NCBI RefSeq assembly: GCF_000382185.1
Contig: NZ_KB907784.1
Span: 1,575,633 to 1,639,632 of the forward strand
Length of the DNA stretch: 64,000 bases
Direction: 5' to 3'
Source of the DNA: Bordetella sp. FB-8
GTDB lineage: Bacteria; Pseudomonadota; Gammaproteobacteria; Burkholderiales; Burkholderiaceae_B
The notes beneath the pieces are model-generated. The model had not been told where the DNA came from. It ran no database searches and worked only from the letters and a program-made list of their open reading frames with translations. Shown here in pieces: positions 19,736-29,838 of this stretch. Made by a program: the position numbers and the translations under genes. Position 1 is the first letter of the stretch. Each line of letters opens with the position of its first letter.

Positions 19736-19850
19736 TGGGTCGGCCCGCAGAGTGGAAAGCCGTTACTGTATAGGGCGGCCGGCGAGGCGTCGAGTGTTGC
19801 GGCGCAACATGAAAAAGACGGCGCGCGATTGGAAAATTCACCCTGCCGTT

Positions 19851-19868
19851 GATAGGGGCGCCCTATAC
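19851..19868 (+). promoter_or_regulatory. inverted repeat overlapping a -10 element before fdnG
   Basis: ATAGGG-GCG-CCCTAT (19851-19865) is a perfect 6-bp inverted repeat that overlaps a -10-like TATACT (19863-19868), about 100 bases before fdnG. No good -35 is visible. A similar CCTATACT element lies before fdhE (28824-28831). Confidence 0.4.
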
Positions 19869-19967
19869 TGGCCCGGTGTTTTGTGTAAGCAAAAGCCGTA
19901 CCGCGTGGTCGAGCATCGCGCAACGCCCGCGCGGACAACCCATCATTCACCGAGAAGGGAGTGCTTC

Positions 19968-22900
19968 ATGGTCAACATGAATCGCCGCCAGTTCTTCAAG
20001 ATGACAGGGGCGACGTTGGCGGGTTCGAGTCTGGCCCTGCTGGGGGCTGCCCCCAGCAACGCGCTGGCCGAGGTGCGTCAGTACAAACTGACGCGCATGA
20101 CCGAAACGCGCAATACCTGTCCCTATTGTTCCGTGGCATGCGGCATTCTGATGTACGGTCTGGGCGACCGCGCCAAGAACGTCGCGGCGAACATTGTGCA
20201 CATCGAAGGCGACCCGGATCATCCCGTCAATCGCGGCACGCTCTGCCCCAAGGGCGCTGGGCTGATCGACTTTATCCACAGTCCCAGCCGGCTCATGTAT
20301 CCCGAGTACCGCGCCGCGGGCTCGGACAAATGGACGCGCGTGTCCTGGGACGAGGCGCTCGATCGCATCGCCAAGCTGCTCAAGCAGGATCGCGACGCCA
20401 ACTTCGTCGAAAAGACGGGCGATGGCAAGACAGTCAACCGCTGGTTGACCACGGGCATGCTGGCTGCCTCGGCGGGTAGCAACGAAGTCGGCTACCTCAC
20501 TCATAAAGTCGTCCGCAGTCTGGGCGTTCTGGCGTTCGACAACCAAGCCCGTGTCTGACACGGCCCGACGGTGGCAGGTCTTGCCCCGACGTTTGGCCGT
20601 GGAGCGATGACGAACCATTGGGTCGACATCAAGAACGCGGACGTGGTGTTGATCATGGGCGGCAATGCCGCCGAGGCTCACCCCTGCGGCTTCAAATGGG
20701 TAACCGAAGCCAAGGCCCACAACAAGGCCAAGCTCATCGTCGTGGATCCGCGCTTCACGCGCTCGGCTTCCGTGGCGGATTTCTATGCGCCCATACGTAC
20801 CGGCACGGACATCGTGTTTCTGGGCGGGGCCATACGCTACCTGCTCGAGAAGGACCAGATCCAGCACGAGTACGTCAAGAACTACACCGATTTCTCGTTC
20901 ATCGTGCGCGAGGATTTCGCCTTCGACGAAGGCGTGTTCTCCGGCTACGAGGCCCAGAAGCATATGTACAACAGGGACTCGTGGGACTACGAGCGCGCAG
21001 ACGACGGCTATGTGAAGACGGATCCGACCTTGCAGCATCCGCGCACGGTCTACCAGTTGCTAAAGCAGCACTACGAGCGCTATACGCCTGAGATGGTCGA
21101 GAGCGTCTGCGGCACGCCCAGGGAAAAATTCCTGAAAGTGTGCGACATGCTGGCTTCCACGGCCGTGCCGGGCCGCGCGGCCACCATCATGTATGCGCTG
21201 GGCTGGACGCAGCACTCCGTCGGCTCGCAGATGATCCGCACCGGCGCCATGTTGCAGCTGCTCCTGGGCAATATCGGCGTGGCGGGAGGCGGCATGAACG
21301 CTTTGCGCGGGCATTCGAACATCCAGGGCCTGACTGACCTGGGCCTGATGTCCAATCTGCTGCCCGGCTACATGACGCTGCCCAACGAGCCCGAGCAGGA
21401 CTTCAACGGCTATATCGCGGCCCGGGCCCTGAAACCGCTGCGCCCGGGCCAGCTGAGCTATTGGCAGAACTACAAGAAGTTCCATGTGAGCTTCATGAAG
21501 GCTTGGTGGGGCGCTGCGGCGACCGCCGACAACAACTGGGCCTACGACTACTTGCCCAAGCTCGACAAGATGTACGACATGCTGCAGACGTACGAGCTGA
21601 TGAATCAGGGCAAGGTCAACGGCTACATCTGTCAGGGCTTCAACCCCCTGGCGGCCGCACCGGACAAGGCCAAGATGCTGTCGGCCTTCTCCAAGCTGAA
21701 GTTCCTGGTCATCATGGATCCGCTGCGCACGGAAACCTCCGAATTCTGGAAGAACTACGGCGAGCACAACGACGTCGACTCCCGCCAGATCCAGACCGAG
21801 GTCTTTCGTCTGCCGACCACCTGCTTTGCCGAGGAGGACGGCGCGCTGGTCAATTCGGGCCGCTGGTTGCAGTGGCACTGGAAGGGCGCCCAGCCTCCGG
21901 GGCAAGCCAGGAGCGACATCGACATCATGTCGGGTCTGTTCGTGCGCCTGCGCGACATGTACCGCAAGGAGGGCGGCAAGTTCCCCGACCCCATCGTCAA
22001 CCTGTCCTGGCCTTACGCCGATCCGGCCTCGCCCACGCCCGCCGAACTGGCCAAGGAATACTCCGGCCGCGCGCTGGCCGACCTGAAGGATGCGGCCGGT
22101 ACGGTCACGCGCAAGGCGGGCGAGCAGTTGGCGGGTTTTGCCGAATTGCGTGACGACGGCACCACGCTGTCGGGCTGCTGGATCTTTGCCGGCGCATGGA
22201 CGCAGGACGGCAACCTGATGGCCCGCCGCGACAATAGCGACCCGACCGGCATCGGACAGACGCTGAACTGGGCCTGGGCCTGGCCGGCCAACCGCCGGGT
22301 GCTCTACAACCGCGCTTCCTGCGACCTGACGGGCAAGCCCTTCAACCCCCAACGCGCGCTGATTTCCTGGAACGGCGCGAGCTGGAGCGGCGCCGACGTG
22401 CCTGACTTCGTCGTCACGTCCAAGCCCGCCGACGGCATGGGCCCCTTCATCATGAACCCTGAGGGCGTCGCGCGCTTTTTTGCCCGCGCGGGTATGGCCG
22501 AAGGTCCTTTCCCGACGCATTACGAACCGTTCGAGAATCCACTGGGCTACAACCCGGTCTATCCCAAGAACAAGGCGGTAACCAGCAATCCGGCGGCGCG
22601 CCTGTTCAAGGACGACCAGCAGGCCTTGGGTACGGTAGACCGATTCCCCTACGTGGCCACCACCTACCGGTTGACGGAACACTTCCACTACTGGACCAAG
22701 AACGTCCAGATCAACGCGATCCTGCAGCCCGAGCAATTCGTCGAAATCGGCGAGGCGCTGGCGCAGGAGTTGGGCATTCCCAACGGATCCATGGTCAAGG
22801 TTTCCTCCAACCGCGGCTACATCAAGGCCAAGGCGCTGGTCACCAAACGCATCAAGCCGCTCAAGGTCGAAGGCAGGACCGTGCATCACGTGGGCATACC

Positions 22901-23030
22901 CATACATTGGGGCTTCGTGGGCATCGCCAAGCCTGGCTTTCTTGCAAACACGCTGACCCCGTTCGTGGGCGATGCCAATAGCCAGACGCCGGAATTCAAG
23001 TCCTTCCTCGTGAAGGTCGAGAAGGCATAG
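19968..23030 (+). CDS. fdnG: formate dehydrogenase-N alpha subunit, selenocysteine-containing
   Basis: Catalytic subunit oxidising formate to CO2 at a Mo-bis-MGD/Sec site on the periplasmic side. The full product is 1020 aa, with selenocysteine encoded by the in-frame TGA at 20556-20558 (Sec197; E. coli FdnG has Sec196 and 1015 aa). The flanking residues [21 protein letters not shown] are those of FdnG. A SECIS hairpin follows the TGA. The Tat signal [10 protein letters not shown] starts the protein; the 4Fe-4S ligands are [11 protein letters not shown] (about residue 50) and LCPKG. GAGAAGGGAG precedes ATG 19968. A standard gene caller would split this into two ORFs. First gene of fdnGHI. Confidence 0.96.
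20556..20601 (+). promoter_or_regulatory. bacterial SECIS element in fdnG
   Basis: Counting the UGA U as 1, CACGGCC (20559-20565) pairs perfectly with GGCCGTG (20595-20601). An upper stem GG-[U]-GGCA / TGCC-CC has a bulged U at 17 (20572) and loop GGTCT with G23 and U24 (20578-20579). These are the nucleotides E. coli SelB requires in the fdhF SECIS. Confidence 0.92.
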
Positions 23031-23041
23031 GAGCGCAAGCC

Positions 23042-23938
23042 ATGTCCCTGCAATCCCTAGACATCAAGCGGCTTTCGGCCACCACCACGCCGCCGCCCCA
23101 GGTGCGCGAGCCTGCCACCGGCGCCTTGGCCAAGCTGATCGATGTGTCCCAGTGCATTGGCTGCAAGGCCTGCCAGGCCGCGTGCATGGAGTGGAACGAC
23201 CTGCGCGACGAGATCGGCACCAACGTGGGCGTCTACGACAATCCGGCCGACCTGACCGAGCACTCCTGGACGGTGATGCGTTTTGCCGAATACGAGGACG
23301 AGCAGGGCAACCTGGAGTGGCTGATCCGCAAGGACGGCTGCATGCATTGCGAGGACCCGGGCTGCCTGAAGGCCTGCCCTTCGCCGGGCGCCATCGTGCA
23401 GTACACCAACGGCATCGTGGATTTCCACGAGGAAAACTGCATAGGCTGCGGCTACTGCGTGACCGGCTGCCCGTTCAACGTGCCGCGCATCTCCAAGAAG
23501 GACAGCAAGGCCTACAAGTGCACGCTCTGCTCTGACCGCGTCGCGGTCGGCCAGGAACCGGCCTGCGTCAAGAGCTGCCCCACCGGCGCCATCACCTTCG
23601 GCACCAAGGATGACATGCACGCGCACGCGGCCGAGCGCATCGAGGACCTCAAATCGCGCGGCTTCGAGCATGCCGGCCTGTACGATCCGCAGGGCGTGGG
23701 GGGCACGCACGTGATGTACGTGCTGCATCATGCCGACAAGCCGCAGCTCTACCACGGCCTGCCGAAAGACCCGCGGATCAGCCCCATGGTGTCGTTCTGG
23801 AAGGGCATCGCCAAGCCGCTGGGCGTGGCCGTCATGGCCTTCTCGGCGTTGGCGGGGTTCTTCCACTATGTTCGCACCGGCCCCAACGAAACGTCCGAAG
23901 AGGATGAGCGCAAGGCCCAAGAGGAGACCAAATCATGA
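23042..23938 (+). CDS. fdnH: formate dehydrogenase-N beta subunit (iron-sulfur, membrane-anchored)
   Basis: Electron-transfer subunit of 298 aa carrying four 4Fe-4S clusters from FdnG toward FdnI. Four cysteine groups are visible: [35 protein letters not shown] and CTLCSDR...CVKSC. A C-terminal transmembrane anchor ([25 protein letters not shown], about residues 252-276) ends in a charged tail, as in E. coli FdnH/FdoH. It starts 11 bases after fdnG and overlaps fdnI by 4 bases (ATGA). Confidence 0.96.
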   Translation: MSLQSLDIKRLSATTTPPPQVREPATGALAKLIDVSQCIGCKACQAACMEWNDLRDEIGTNVGVYDNPADLTEHSWTVMRFAEYEDEQGNLEWLIRKDGCMHCEDPGCLKACPSPGAIVQYTNGIVDFHEENCIGCGYCVTGCPFNVPRISKKDSKAYKCTLCSDRVAVGQEPACVKSCPTGAITFGTKDDMHAHAAERIEDLKSRGFEHAGLYDPQGVGGTHVMYVLHHADKPQLYHGLPKDPRISPMVSFWKGIAKPLGVAVMAFSALAGFFHYVRTGPNETSEEDERKAQEETKS

Positions 23939-24558
23939 GTGGCGACCGCAAACTCATACAGCGCTACAGCGCCGACGAGCGCAGCAACCATTGGTTTACC
24001 GCCATCTGTTTCGTGCTGCTGGCGCTGTCCGGTCTGGCGCTGTTTCATCCGGCGTTCTTCTGGCTCACCAACCTGTTCGGCGGCGGGCCCTGGACCCGCA
24101 TTCTTCATCCTTTCGTGGGCGTGGCGATGTTTGTCTCGTTCTCCATTTTTGCCGTTCGCGTGTTCAAGCACAACCGCATCACGGCCGCCGACCGGCAGTG
24201 GCTCGGACAGATCAAGGATGTGCTGGCCAACCGCGATGAGAAACTGCCCGAGGTGGGCAAGTACAACGCCGGCCAGAAGGTGCTGTTCTATGTGCTGATC
24301 CTGTGCATGATCGGGCTGCTGCTTTCGGGCCTGGTCATCTGGCGTGCGTATTTTTCGCTGTATTTTCCCATCGGCGTGATCCGTGCGGCGGCCGTGCTGC
24401 ATGCGATCTGTGCCTTTGTCATAATCTGCTCGATCATCGTGCATATCTATGCCGCGATCTGGGTGAAAGGGTCGGTGCAGGCGATGGTGCGTGGAACGGT
24501 CACGCCGGGATGGGCGTGGAAGCACCATCGCCTGTGGTTCCGCGCAATGCGCAAATAA
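23935..24558 (+). CDS. fdnI: formate dehydrogenase-N gamma subunit (cytochrome b556)
   Basis: Membrane cytochrome b of 207 aa that takes electrons from FdnH to the quinone pool. Four hydrophobic segments are visible. Likely haem-ligand histidines match E. coli FdnI: His19 (SNHWFTA), His58 (RILHPFVG), and one in each of VLHAICAF and VHIYAAIW near residues 156 and 170. The start overlaps fdnH by ATGA. A strong terminator follows. A formate:quinone oxidoreductase of this type can support nitrate or oxygen respiration; no partner reductase is in the window. Confidence 0.95.
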   Translation: MSGDRKLIQRYSADERSNHWFTAICFVLLALSGLALFHPAFFWLTNLFGGGPWTRILHPFVGVAMFVSFSIFAVRVFKHNRITAADRQWLGQIKDVLANRDEKLPEVGKYNAGQKVLFYVLILCMIGLLLSGLVIWRAYFSLYFPIGVIRAAAVLHAICAFVIICSIIVHIYAAIWVKGSVQAMVRGTVTPGWAWKHHRLWFRAMRK

Positions 24559-24578
24559 TCGCGCGGCGCGTGCTTTGC

Positions 24579-24612
24579 CGCGCCCACGCAGCGTGGGCGC
24601 GCCGTTGTTTTT
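24579..24612 (+). terminator. rho-independent terminator of fdnGHI
   Basis: CGCGCCCACG (24579-24588), loop CAG, and CGTGGGCGCG (24592-24601) form a 10-bp GC-rich hairpin followed by a T-rich stretch ending TGTTTTTA. It begins 21 bases after the fdnI stop. Confidence 0.8.
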
Positions 24613-24907
24613 AGCCGCGCCGGTTTTTTCGACCAAGGGTGGCGGACCGGCGCACTTCTCCCCCATCGCTCTCCCAGATTTCGTCGAACTCGGGTTCGAC
24701 ATCGGACCCCTCTGGCGTGCGTGTTTTTTCCGATTGTCCGGCGTCGGAATATTCATGCATGACAGGCCGCTTCGGTGGCGGATCCTTTTTCGGCATTTCG
24801 CCGGATTTGTGCGCCCTCAGTATTTCGCGCTTGACCGGCTCGTCATGCGCCGCGGCGTCGGGTTTTGCCGAAAGGTGACTTGCTTGATGCGTTGCTGGCT
24901 TGTTCAT
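24611..24907 (-). CDS. hypothetical hydrophilic protein
   Basis: A 98-aa ORF beginning MNKPATHQASHLSAKPDAAA and rich in charged residues, with a PKKDPPPKRP stretch and an acidic DVEPEFDEIWES segment. There is no signal peptide or membrane segment. GGAGGG sits 5 bases before the ATG at 24907, a strong Shine-Dalgarno that supports real translation. I do not recognise the family. It is convergent with fdnI and divergent from the P-type ATPase gene. Confidence 0.6.
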   Translation of the reverse strand: MNKPATHQASHLSAKPDAAAHDEPVKREILRAHKSGEMPKKDPPPKRPVMHEYSDAGQSEKTRTPEGSDVEPEFDEIWESDGGEVRRSATLGRKNRRG

Positions 24908-25020
24908 ACTGCCCTCCATGGGGCACTGAGCGCGGCGTGATTGCAGCGCTTTGCATGAACAATGACGACTTCTGCTCCGTCCATCTGTCCCATATCGGAC
25001 CAAGGCAGCCCAATCCCCGT

Positions 25021-25037
25021 TCGTACGCTTTCGTACG
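25021..25037. repeat. paired TCGTACG repeats upstream of the P-type ATPase
   Basis: TCGTACG occurs at 25021-25027 and 25031-25037, 10 bases apart. Because CGTACG is self-complementary, the pair is also an inverted repeat. It lies between the divergent hypothetical gene and the P-type ATPase, so it may be an operator. Confidence 0.35.
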
Positions 25038-25102
25038 GTTTGTCTTTGTGCACCGGCTTATTGTCCAAGTGAGAATCAACCCACAAAGAGAACGCCTACA
25101 TC

Positions 25103-27472
25103 ATGTCAGTGCCGACAATAAAGACTGCTTCTGCGTCTGTTTCGGCGAGTCCGCCGGAAACGCCGCCCGCGGGCGGCCTGAGCAGTGCCGAGGCGCGCCG
25201 CAGATTGGCCCAGTCCGGTCCGAACGCGACGCCGGATGCCTCGATCCATCCATTGCGCAGGGCGCTCGTGAAATTCTGGGCACCGGTTCCGTGGATGCTC
25301 GAGGCCGCCATCGTGCTCGAGTGCGCCCTCGGGAAATTCGTCGAGGCGGCGGTCATTGCGGGACTGCTCGTGTTCAACGCCGCGCTCGGGCTCTTTCAGG
25401 AAAGCCGGGCGCAGGCGACGCTCAAGGCGTTGAAATCGCGGCTTGCGCTCAACGCTTCGGTGCAGCGCGACGGAGTATGGTCGAGCGTGCCGGCCGCGGA
25501 TCTGGTCCCGGGGGACGTGATCAAGTTATCGCTGGGCGCGGTGGTGGCTGCCGACGCGAAGCTCACTTCGGGCAATGCGCTGCTTGACCACTCGATGCTC
25601 ACCGGCGAATCGGTGCCGATCGAAGCCTCAGCCGGCGTGCAAACCTATGCCGGCGCGCTGGTGCGCCGCGGCGAAGCGGTGGCGGTGGTGACCGCGACCG
25701 GGGTTCATACCCGCTTTGGCCGCACGGCGGAGTTGGTCCGCACCGCGCATGCGTCAAGCTCGCAGCAGAAGGCGGTGTTGCTGGTCGTGCGCAATCTGGC
25801 GATCTTCAGCGGCGTAGTCATTGCGATGCTGTTTGCTTGGGCTTTGTACCTTCACATGCCGACAGTGGATATCGTGCCGCTCGTGCTGACAGCCGTGCTT
25901 GCGTCGATTCCCGTGGCCTTGCCGGCCACCTTCACGCTGTCGGCTGCGCTCGGCGCGCGCGCCTTGGCGGGACGTGGCGTATTGTCCACGCGCCTGGCCG
26001 CCGTAGACGAAGCAGGCACCATGGATGTGCTGTGCGCCGACAAGACGGGCACCTTGACGCGCAACGCGCTGACGGTCACGACCGTGCGGCCGATGCCCGG
26101 CTTCGACAACCAGCACGTCTTGACGCTCGCGGCGCTGGCGAGCGCAGAAGGCACAGGCGACCCGGTCGATATGGCGATTCGCGCAGCCGCCGCGGGCCAA
26201 GGTACCCCCGATGTGCCGAAACTGACCCGATTTACCGCTTTCGATCCGGACAAAAAAACGTCCGAGGCAAGCGCGACCGATTCAGCCGGCAATGTTCAGC
26301 GGATTGTGAAGGGTGCTTTCGCGGTCGTGGCAGGGCTTGCTGAGCCATCCCCGACCGCGGCAACGCCGGTCAATGAACTTGAGGCTCAAGGTTTTCGGGT
26401 GCTTGCCGTGGCCGCAGGCGCGCCTGCGGCCTTGAAACTGGTCGGCCTGATCGCGTTGAGCGACCCGCCGCGCGAAGATTCGGCCGCGCTCGTTACCGAA
26501 CTTCATCGCCTTGGAGTGCGCGCTGTAATGGTGACTGGAGACGCGCCAGCCACCGCGGCCATCGTTGCCCGCGCGGTCGGCCTGGATGGCGCGGTCAGTC
26601 CACCGGGGCCGATTCCAGAGGGTGTCAGGCCGGAATCATTCGCGGTCTTCGCCGGCGTGCTGCCGGAGGATAAATACAAACTCGTCAAGGCTTTCCAACA
26701 GGGCGGGCACGTCGTTGGCATGTGTGGCGACGGCGCCAACGATGCGCCCGCGCTGCGTCAGGCGCAAATGGGCATCGCGGTGTCGACGGCGACCGATGTG
26801 GCCAAATCCGCCGCCGGGATGGTGCTGATCGAGCCGGGGCTCGCCGGCATCGTGGCGGCGGTCAAGGAGGGTCGCGTCACATTTCAGCGCATTCAGACTT
26901 ATACGCTGAACTCGATCATCAAGAAGATCACGACCGTTCTTCTTCTGGTGTTCGGACTGGTCATGACTGGGCACGCGGTCCTGACGCCGCTATTGATGGT
27001 GATCCTGATGATTACCGGCGATTTTCTCGCCATGTCGCTGACGACGGATAACGTCAATCCTTCGACGGCACCGAATACATGGCGCATCGGCAATCTGACG
27101 CTCGCGGGTACGGCCGTCGGCATCGCACTGCTGGCGTTTTGTATTGCCGTACTGGCAATGGGCAAGTTCGAGATGGCTCTTGATGCGGGCGCGCTTCAGA
27201 CCTTGACTTTCGTGGTCCTGGTATTTAGCGGCCAGGCGACCTTATACGCCATTCGCCAACGCCGCCGCATGTGGGGTGCCCGGCCCAGCCTCTGGCTGAT
27301 CGCCTCGTCGGTCATCGACGTCGTGACCGCCGTGGTCCTTGCCGTGGGCGGGTTCGCGATGACGCCGCTGTCCGCCATGCTGGTGGCAGGGGTGTTCATC
27401 GCGGCCGTGATTTATTCGCTTGTTCTGGACGCGTTGAAGATTCCAATTTTTTCCCGCCTGAAAATTGTGTAG
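25103..27472 (+). CDS. P-type ATPase, plasma-membrane proton-pump type (P3A)
   Basis: Cation-pumping ATPase of 789 aa. The phosphorylated aspartate is in DKTGT (Asp313). The A-domain loop is LTGESVPIE, and the hinge is [19 protein letters not shown]. The membrane motif [12 protein letters not shown] and the absence of a heavy-metal CPx motif or N-terminal metal domain place it with H+-ATPases rather than copper or calcium pumps. The N-terminus is extended and Ser/Ala/Pro-rich. It is followed 77 bases later by a PPK2 gene. Codons look less GC-biased than the flanking fdn and sel genes, suggesting separate acquisition. The ion is inferred from subfamily. Confidence 0.85.
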   Translation: MSVPTIKTASASVSASPPETPPAGGLSSAEARRRLAQSGPNATPDASIHPLRRALVKFWAPVPWMLEAAIVLECALGKFVEAAVIAGLLVFNAALGLFQESRAQATLKALKSRLALNASVQRDGVWSSVPAADLVPGDVIKLSLGAVVAADAKLTSGNALLDHSMLTGESVPIEASAGVQTYAGALVRRGEAVAVVTATGVHTRFGRTAELVRTAHASSSQQKAVLLVVRNLAIFSGVVIAMLFAWALYLHMPTVDIVPLVLTAVLASIPVALPATFTLSAALGARALAGRGVLSTRLAAVDEAGTMDVLCADKTGTLTRNALTVTTVRPMPGFDNQHVLTLAALASAEGTGDPVDMAIRAAAAGQGTPDVPKLTRFTAFDPDKKTSEASATDSAGNVQRIVKGAFAVVAGLAEPSPTAATPVNELEAQGFRVLAVAAGAPAALKLVGLIALSDPPREDSAALVTELHRLGVRAVMVTGDAPATAAIVARAVGLDGAVSPPGPIPEGVRPESFAVFAGVLPEDKYKLVKAFQQGGHVVGMCGDGANDAPALRQAQMGIAVSTATDVAKSAAGMVLIEPGLAGIVAAVKEGRVTFQRIQTYTLNSIIKKITTVLLLVFGLVMTGHAVLTPLLMVILMITGDFLAMSLTTDNVNPSTAPNTWRIGNLTLAGTAVGIALLAFCIAVLAMGKFEMALDAGALQTLTFVVLVFSGQATLYAIRQRRRMWGARPSLWLIASSVIDVVTAVVLAVGGFAMTPLSAMLVAGVFIAAVIYSLVLDALKIPIFSRLKIV

Positions 27473-27549
27473 AACGCGATGACCTTCCCGTCTTAGACGG
27501 GGCATGCGATAGAAGGGCGGCAGCCGACTTGACTAGGGATGGTATTGAG

Positions 27550-28419
27550 ATGAAAACAGGATCGGAAGATTTCCGTGTGCAAGAGGGCGATGACGTCAGC
27601 CTCGAAAAATGGCCCACCATGGTCGACCCCCTGTACAGTTCGAAAGAGGACTATCAGAAAATGCTGGCCGCGCATGTGGCGCAATTGAGTTCGCTGCAGC
27701 AGCTGTTCTACGCATCGAATCGCCATGCGCTTTTGCTGATCTTCCAGGCCATGGACGCGGCCGGAAAGGACGGCGCGATCAAGCATGTGATGTCGGGCGT
27801 GAACCCACAGGGCTGCCAGGTCTTTAGCTTCAAGCACCCCACGCCGGTCGAGTTGGAGCATGACTTTCTCTGGCGCACCACCCGCGATTTGCCGGCGCGC
27901 GGGCAGATCGGCATATTCAATCGTTCCTACTACGAGGAGGTGCTGATCGTGCGCGTCCACCCGGAGATTCTGCTTGGCGAGGGCTTGTCGGATGTTTCGC
28001 TCGGCGACGGATCGGTCTGGCAAGATCGGTATCGGTCGATTGTCGATCTGGAGCGCCACCTTGCGCGCAACGGAACGCGCATTATCAAGTTTTTCCTGCA
28101 TCTCTCGAAGGCGGAACAGCGCAGGCGCTTTCTCGCGCGCATCGACGATTCGGACAAGAACTGGAAATTCAGCGCGGCAGACGTGACGGAGCGCAAATTC
28201 TGGAAGCAGTATATGAAGGCTTACGAACAATGCCTTGGCGCGACCAGCACCCACGACGCGCCCTGGTTCGTCGTGCCGGCCGATGACAAGAAGAATGCGC
28301 GCCTGATCATCTCTCGCATCGTATTGGATGCGCTCGAATCGTTGAAGATGGCCTATCCGAAATCCACCGCGAGGCGGCGGCGAGAATTGCAGGAAATACG
28401 CAAGGAGCTTGAGCAATGA
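27550..28419 (+). CDS. ppk2: polyphosphate kinase 2 family protein
   Basis: PPK2 enzyme of 289 aa that transfers phosphate between polyphosphate and nucleotides. The P-loop-like [20 protein letters not shown] motif and the lid/base-binding [19 protein letters not shown] are class signatures, followed by [15 protein letters not shown] and [13 protein letters not shown]. One PPK2 domain is present, so class I or III. The start ATG 27550 fits the family; the longer frame upstream is a shadow of the ATPase gene. Pairing with a P3A ATPase suggests ATP or ADP regeneration from polyphosphate for the pump, which is inference. Confidence 0.9.
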   Translation: MKTGSEDFRVQEGDDVSLEKWPTMVDPLYSSKEDYQKMLAAHVAQLSSLQQLFYASNRHALLLIFQAMDAAGKDGAIKHVMSGVNPQGCQVFSFKHPTPVELEHDFLWRTTRDLPARGQIGIFNRSYYEEVLIVRVHPEILLGEGLSDVSLGDGSVWQDRYRSIVDLERHLARNGTRIIKFFLHLSKAEQRRRFLARIDDSDKNWKFSAADVTERKFWKQYMKAYEQCLGATSTHDAPWFVVPADDKKNARLIISRIVLDALESLKMAYPKSTARRRRELQEIRKELEQ

Positions 28420-28878
28420 TGTCTGGGACTCGATTCCCGGCATAAATGAAAGGTATGGCAGGAGTGTCTTGCGTCGAATTTCCCTGCACATCCGGGGCGC
28501 AGGGATTCAATACACCGAGCAGAGTCCTTGCCCTTGAGATTTCTTCCGATCTGCTCGGTCCCTTAGTGCGGCGCGGGCGTCTGGGTCATTTCACCGCGGG
28601 CAAGGCAGATGCCCGGCAGGATCGGCAGCCAGAATGGCATGCTTGGCGCGCGCGAGTGGCGTGACGACAAGGGCCGTCGCTATCGGTGCGCTCGGCAGAT
28701 GCAGTATGCCTGCCGACGCCGACTCGAATGTTCTCAGGCCCAATGGAGTCGGACCGGTCGTGGCAACCATCGAGACAATCGCGAAGCGGGTGAAAAACGC
28801 CCAAGGCGCCCGACCGAATCCCGCCTATACTTTTACGGCCGTCATGACTGACGGCCGTATTCATTTCCGGAGATTGCC
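28420..28878. other. 459-bp intergenic region upstream of fdhE
   Basis: No convincing gene is seen. A minus-strand frame 28591-28770 (59 codons, MVATTGPTPLGLR...) has no recognised family and no ribosome-binding site. The region ends with a -10-like TATACT (28826-28831) and a long perfect palindrome just before fdhE, so at least its last 60 bases look like promoter/leader DNA. Confidence 0.5.
28834..28859 (+). promoter_or_regulatory. 11-bp-arm palindrome/hairpin in the fdhE-selAB leader
   Basis: TACGGCCGTCA (28834-28844), TGAC, TGACGGCCGTA (28849-28859) is a perfect inverted repeat directly after TATACT (28826-28831) and 19 bases before the fdhE start. It could be an operator or, in RNA, a stable 5' hairpin. 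No T-run follows, so it is not a simple terminator. Confidence 0.6.
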
Positions 28879-29838
28879 TTGCAGCGCATTCTTTCCCGCG
28901 GCGAAATCGAAGACCTCGATCACAATTCCATCGCCCGCGTGAGATTGCCCACGCGCGATTCGGTGTTCGCCACGCGCGCGGCCCGGCTGCGCAAGCTGGC
29001 CCAGGACAGCCCGGTGGCCGATTATCTGCACCTGATGGCGCACGTGGCCGATGCCCAGCAGGCGGTGCTGGCCGGATGCCAGGCGCCGGGGGCCTGGACT
29101 CAGCAGATCGAACGGGCGCAGGCGCACGGCATGCCGCCGCTGCAAGCCGTGGGCTACAGGCGTGATCCGCTCTGGACAGGCCTTTTGCGCCAGATATTGA
29201 TGCGGCTGGAGATGACCGCCGGCGTGCCTGCCGAGGCGATCGAGGTCTGTCGCGACTTGCGGCGCGCCCTGCAGGAGCAGCCTGACGCCATCGAGGCGAT
29301 GGCCGACGCGGTTCTGGCAGAGCGCGACGGCGAAGTCGACAGCGCCGCCGCGCCTTTCATTGCGGCGGCGTTGCAGGTCTATTGGACGGACCTGGCCGGT
29401 CGCTTCGATGCCAGGCAATTGCCGGTGGCCAGCCCCTTCGGGGTTTGCGCCGTGTGCGGCAGCCTGCCCGTGGCCAGCGTGGTGCGCGTGGGCGGGCAAT
29501 TCGACGGCTACCGCTATCTGTGCTGCGCGCTGTGCGCCAGCGAATGGCATCTGGTTCGGGTCACGTGCTCGCACTGCGAGGATACCGAGACGGTGGCCTA
29601 TCACGCCATTGAGGGCGGCGCGCAGGCCATCCGCGCCGAATCCTGCGACAAGTGCCATACCTATCGCAAAATTTTCTACCAGGAGCAGGACTTCGACGTC
29701 GAGCCGGTGGCCGACGATCTGGCCAGCCTGATGCTCGACGTGCTGATGGGCGAAGCCGGCTACATGCGCGCCAGCGGCAATCCCCTGCTATGGCAGGACG
29801 AGGATGGCGAAGGCGGCGAGCAGGCCGGCATGTTATGA
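28879..29838 (+). CDS. fdhE: formate dehydrogenase accessory protein FdhE
   Basis: Cytosolic chaperone of 319 aa needed for maturation of FdnG/FdoG-type enzymes. Four zinc-type CxxC pairs are visible in the second half: [21 protein letters not shown] and CDKCHT. The segments [25 protein letters not shown] and [13 protein letters not shown] match E. coli FdhE closely. The start is TTG at 28879 with CGGAGA about 6 bases upstream; no ATG fits. The stop overlaps selA by ATGA. It is probably the first gene of fdhE-selA-selB. Confidence 0.94.
   Translation: MQRILSRGEIEDLDHNSIARVRLPTRDSVFATRAARLRKLAQDSPVADYLHLMAHVADAQQAVLAGCQAPGAWTQQIERAQAHGMPPLQAVGYRRDPLWTGLLRQILMRLEMTAGVPAEAIEVCRDLRRALQEQPDAIEAMADAVLAERDGEVDSAAAPFIAAALQVYWTDLAGRFDARQLPVASPFGVCAVCGSLPVASVVRVGGQFDGYRYLCCALCASEWHLVRVTCSHCEDTETVAYHAIEGGAQAIRAESCDKCHTYRKIFYQEQDFDVEPVADDLASLMLDVLMGEAGYMRASGNPLLWQDEDGEGGEQAGML

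Noticed and set aside
20556..20558. TGA as a nonsense mutation making fdnG a pseudogene
   Set aside because: The SECIS is intact, and selA, selB, selD and tRNA-Sec are all present with FdnG-type flanking residues.
21060..22907. 615-aa minus-strand frame opposite fdnG
   Set aside because: Antisense shadow of the fdnG coding sequence.
28591..28770. 59-codon minus-strand ORF before fdhE
   Set aside because: No Shine-Dalgarno, no recognised family, and overlapping alternative frames are equally open; not called as a gene.
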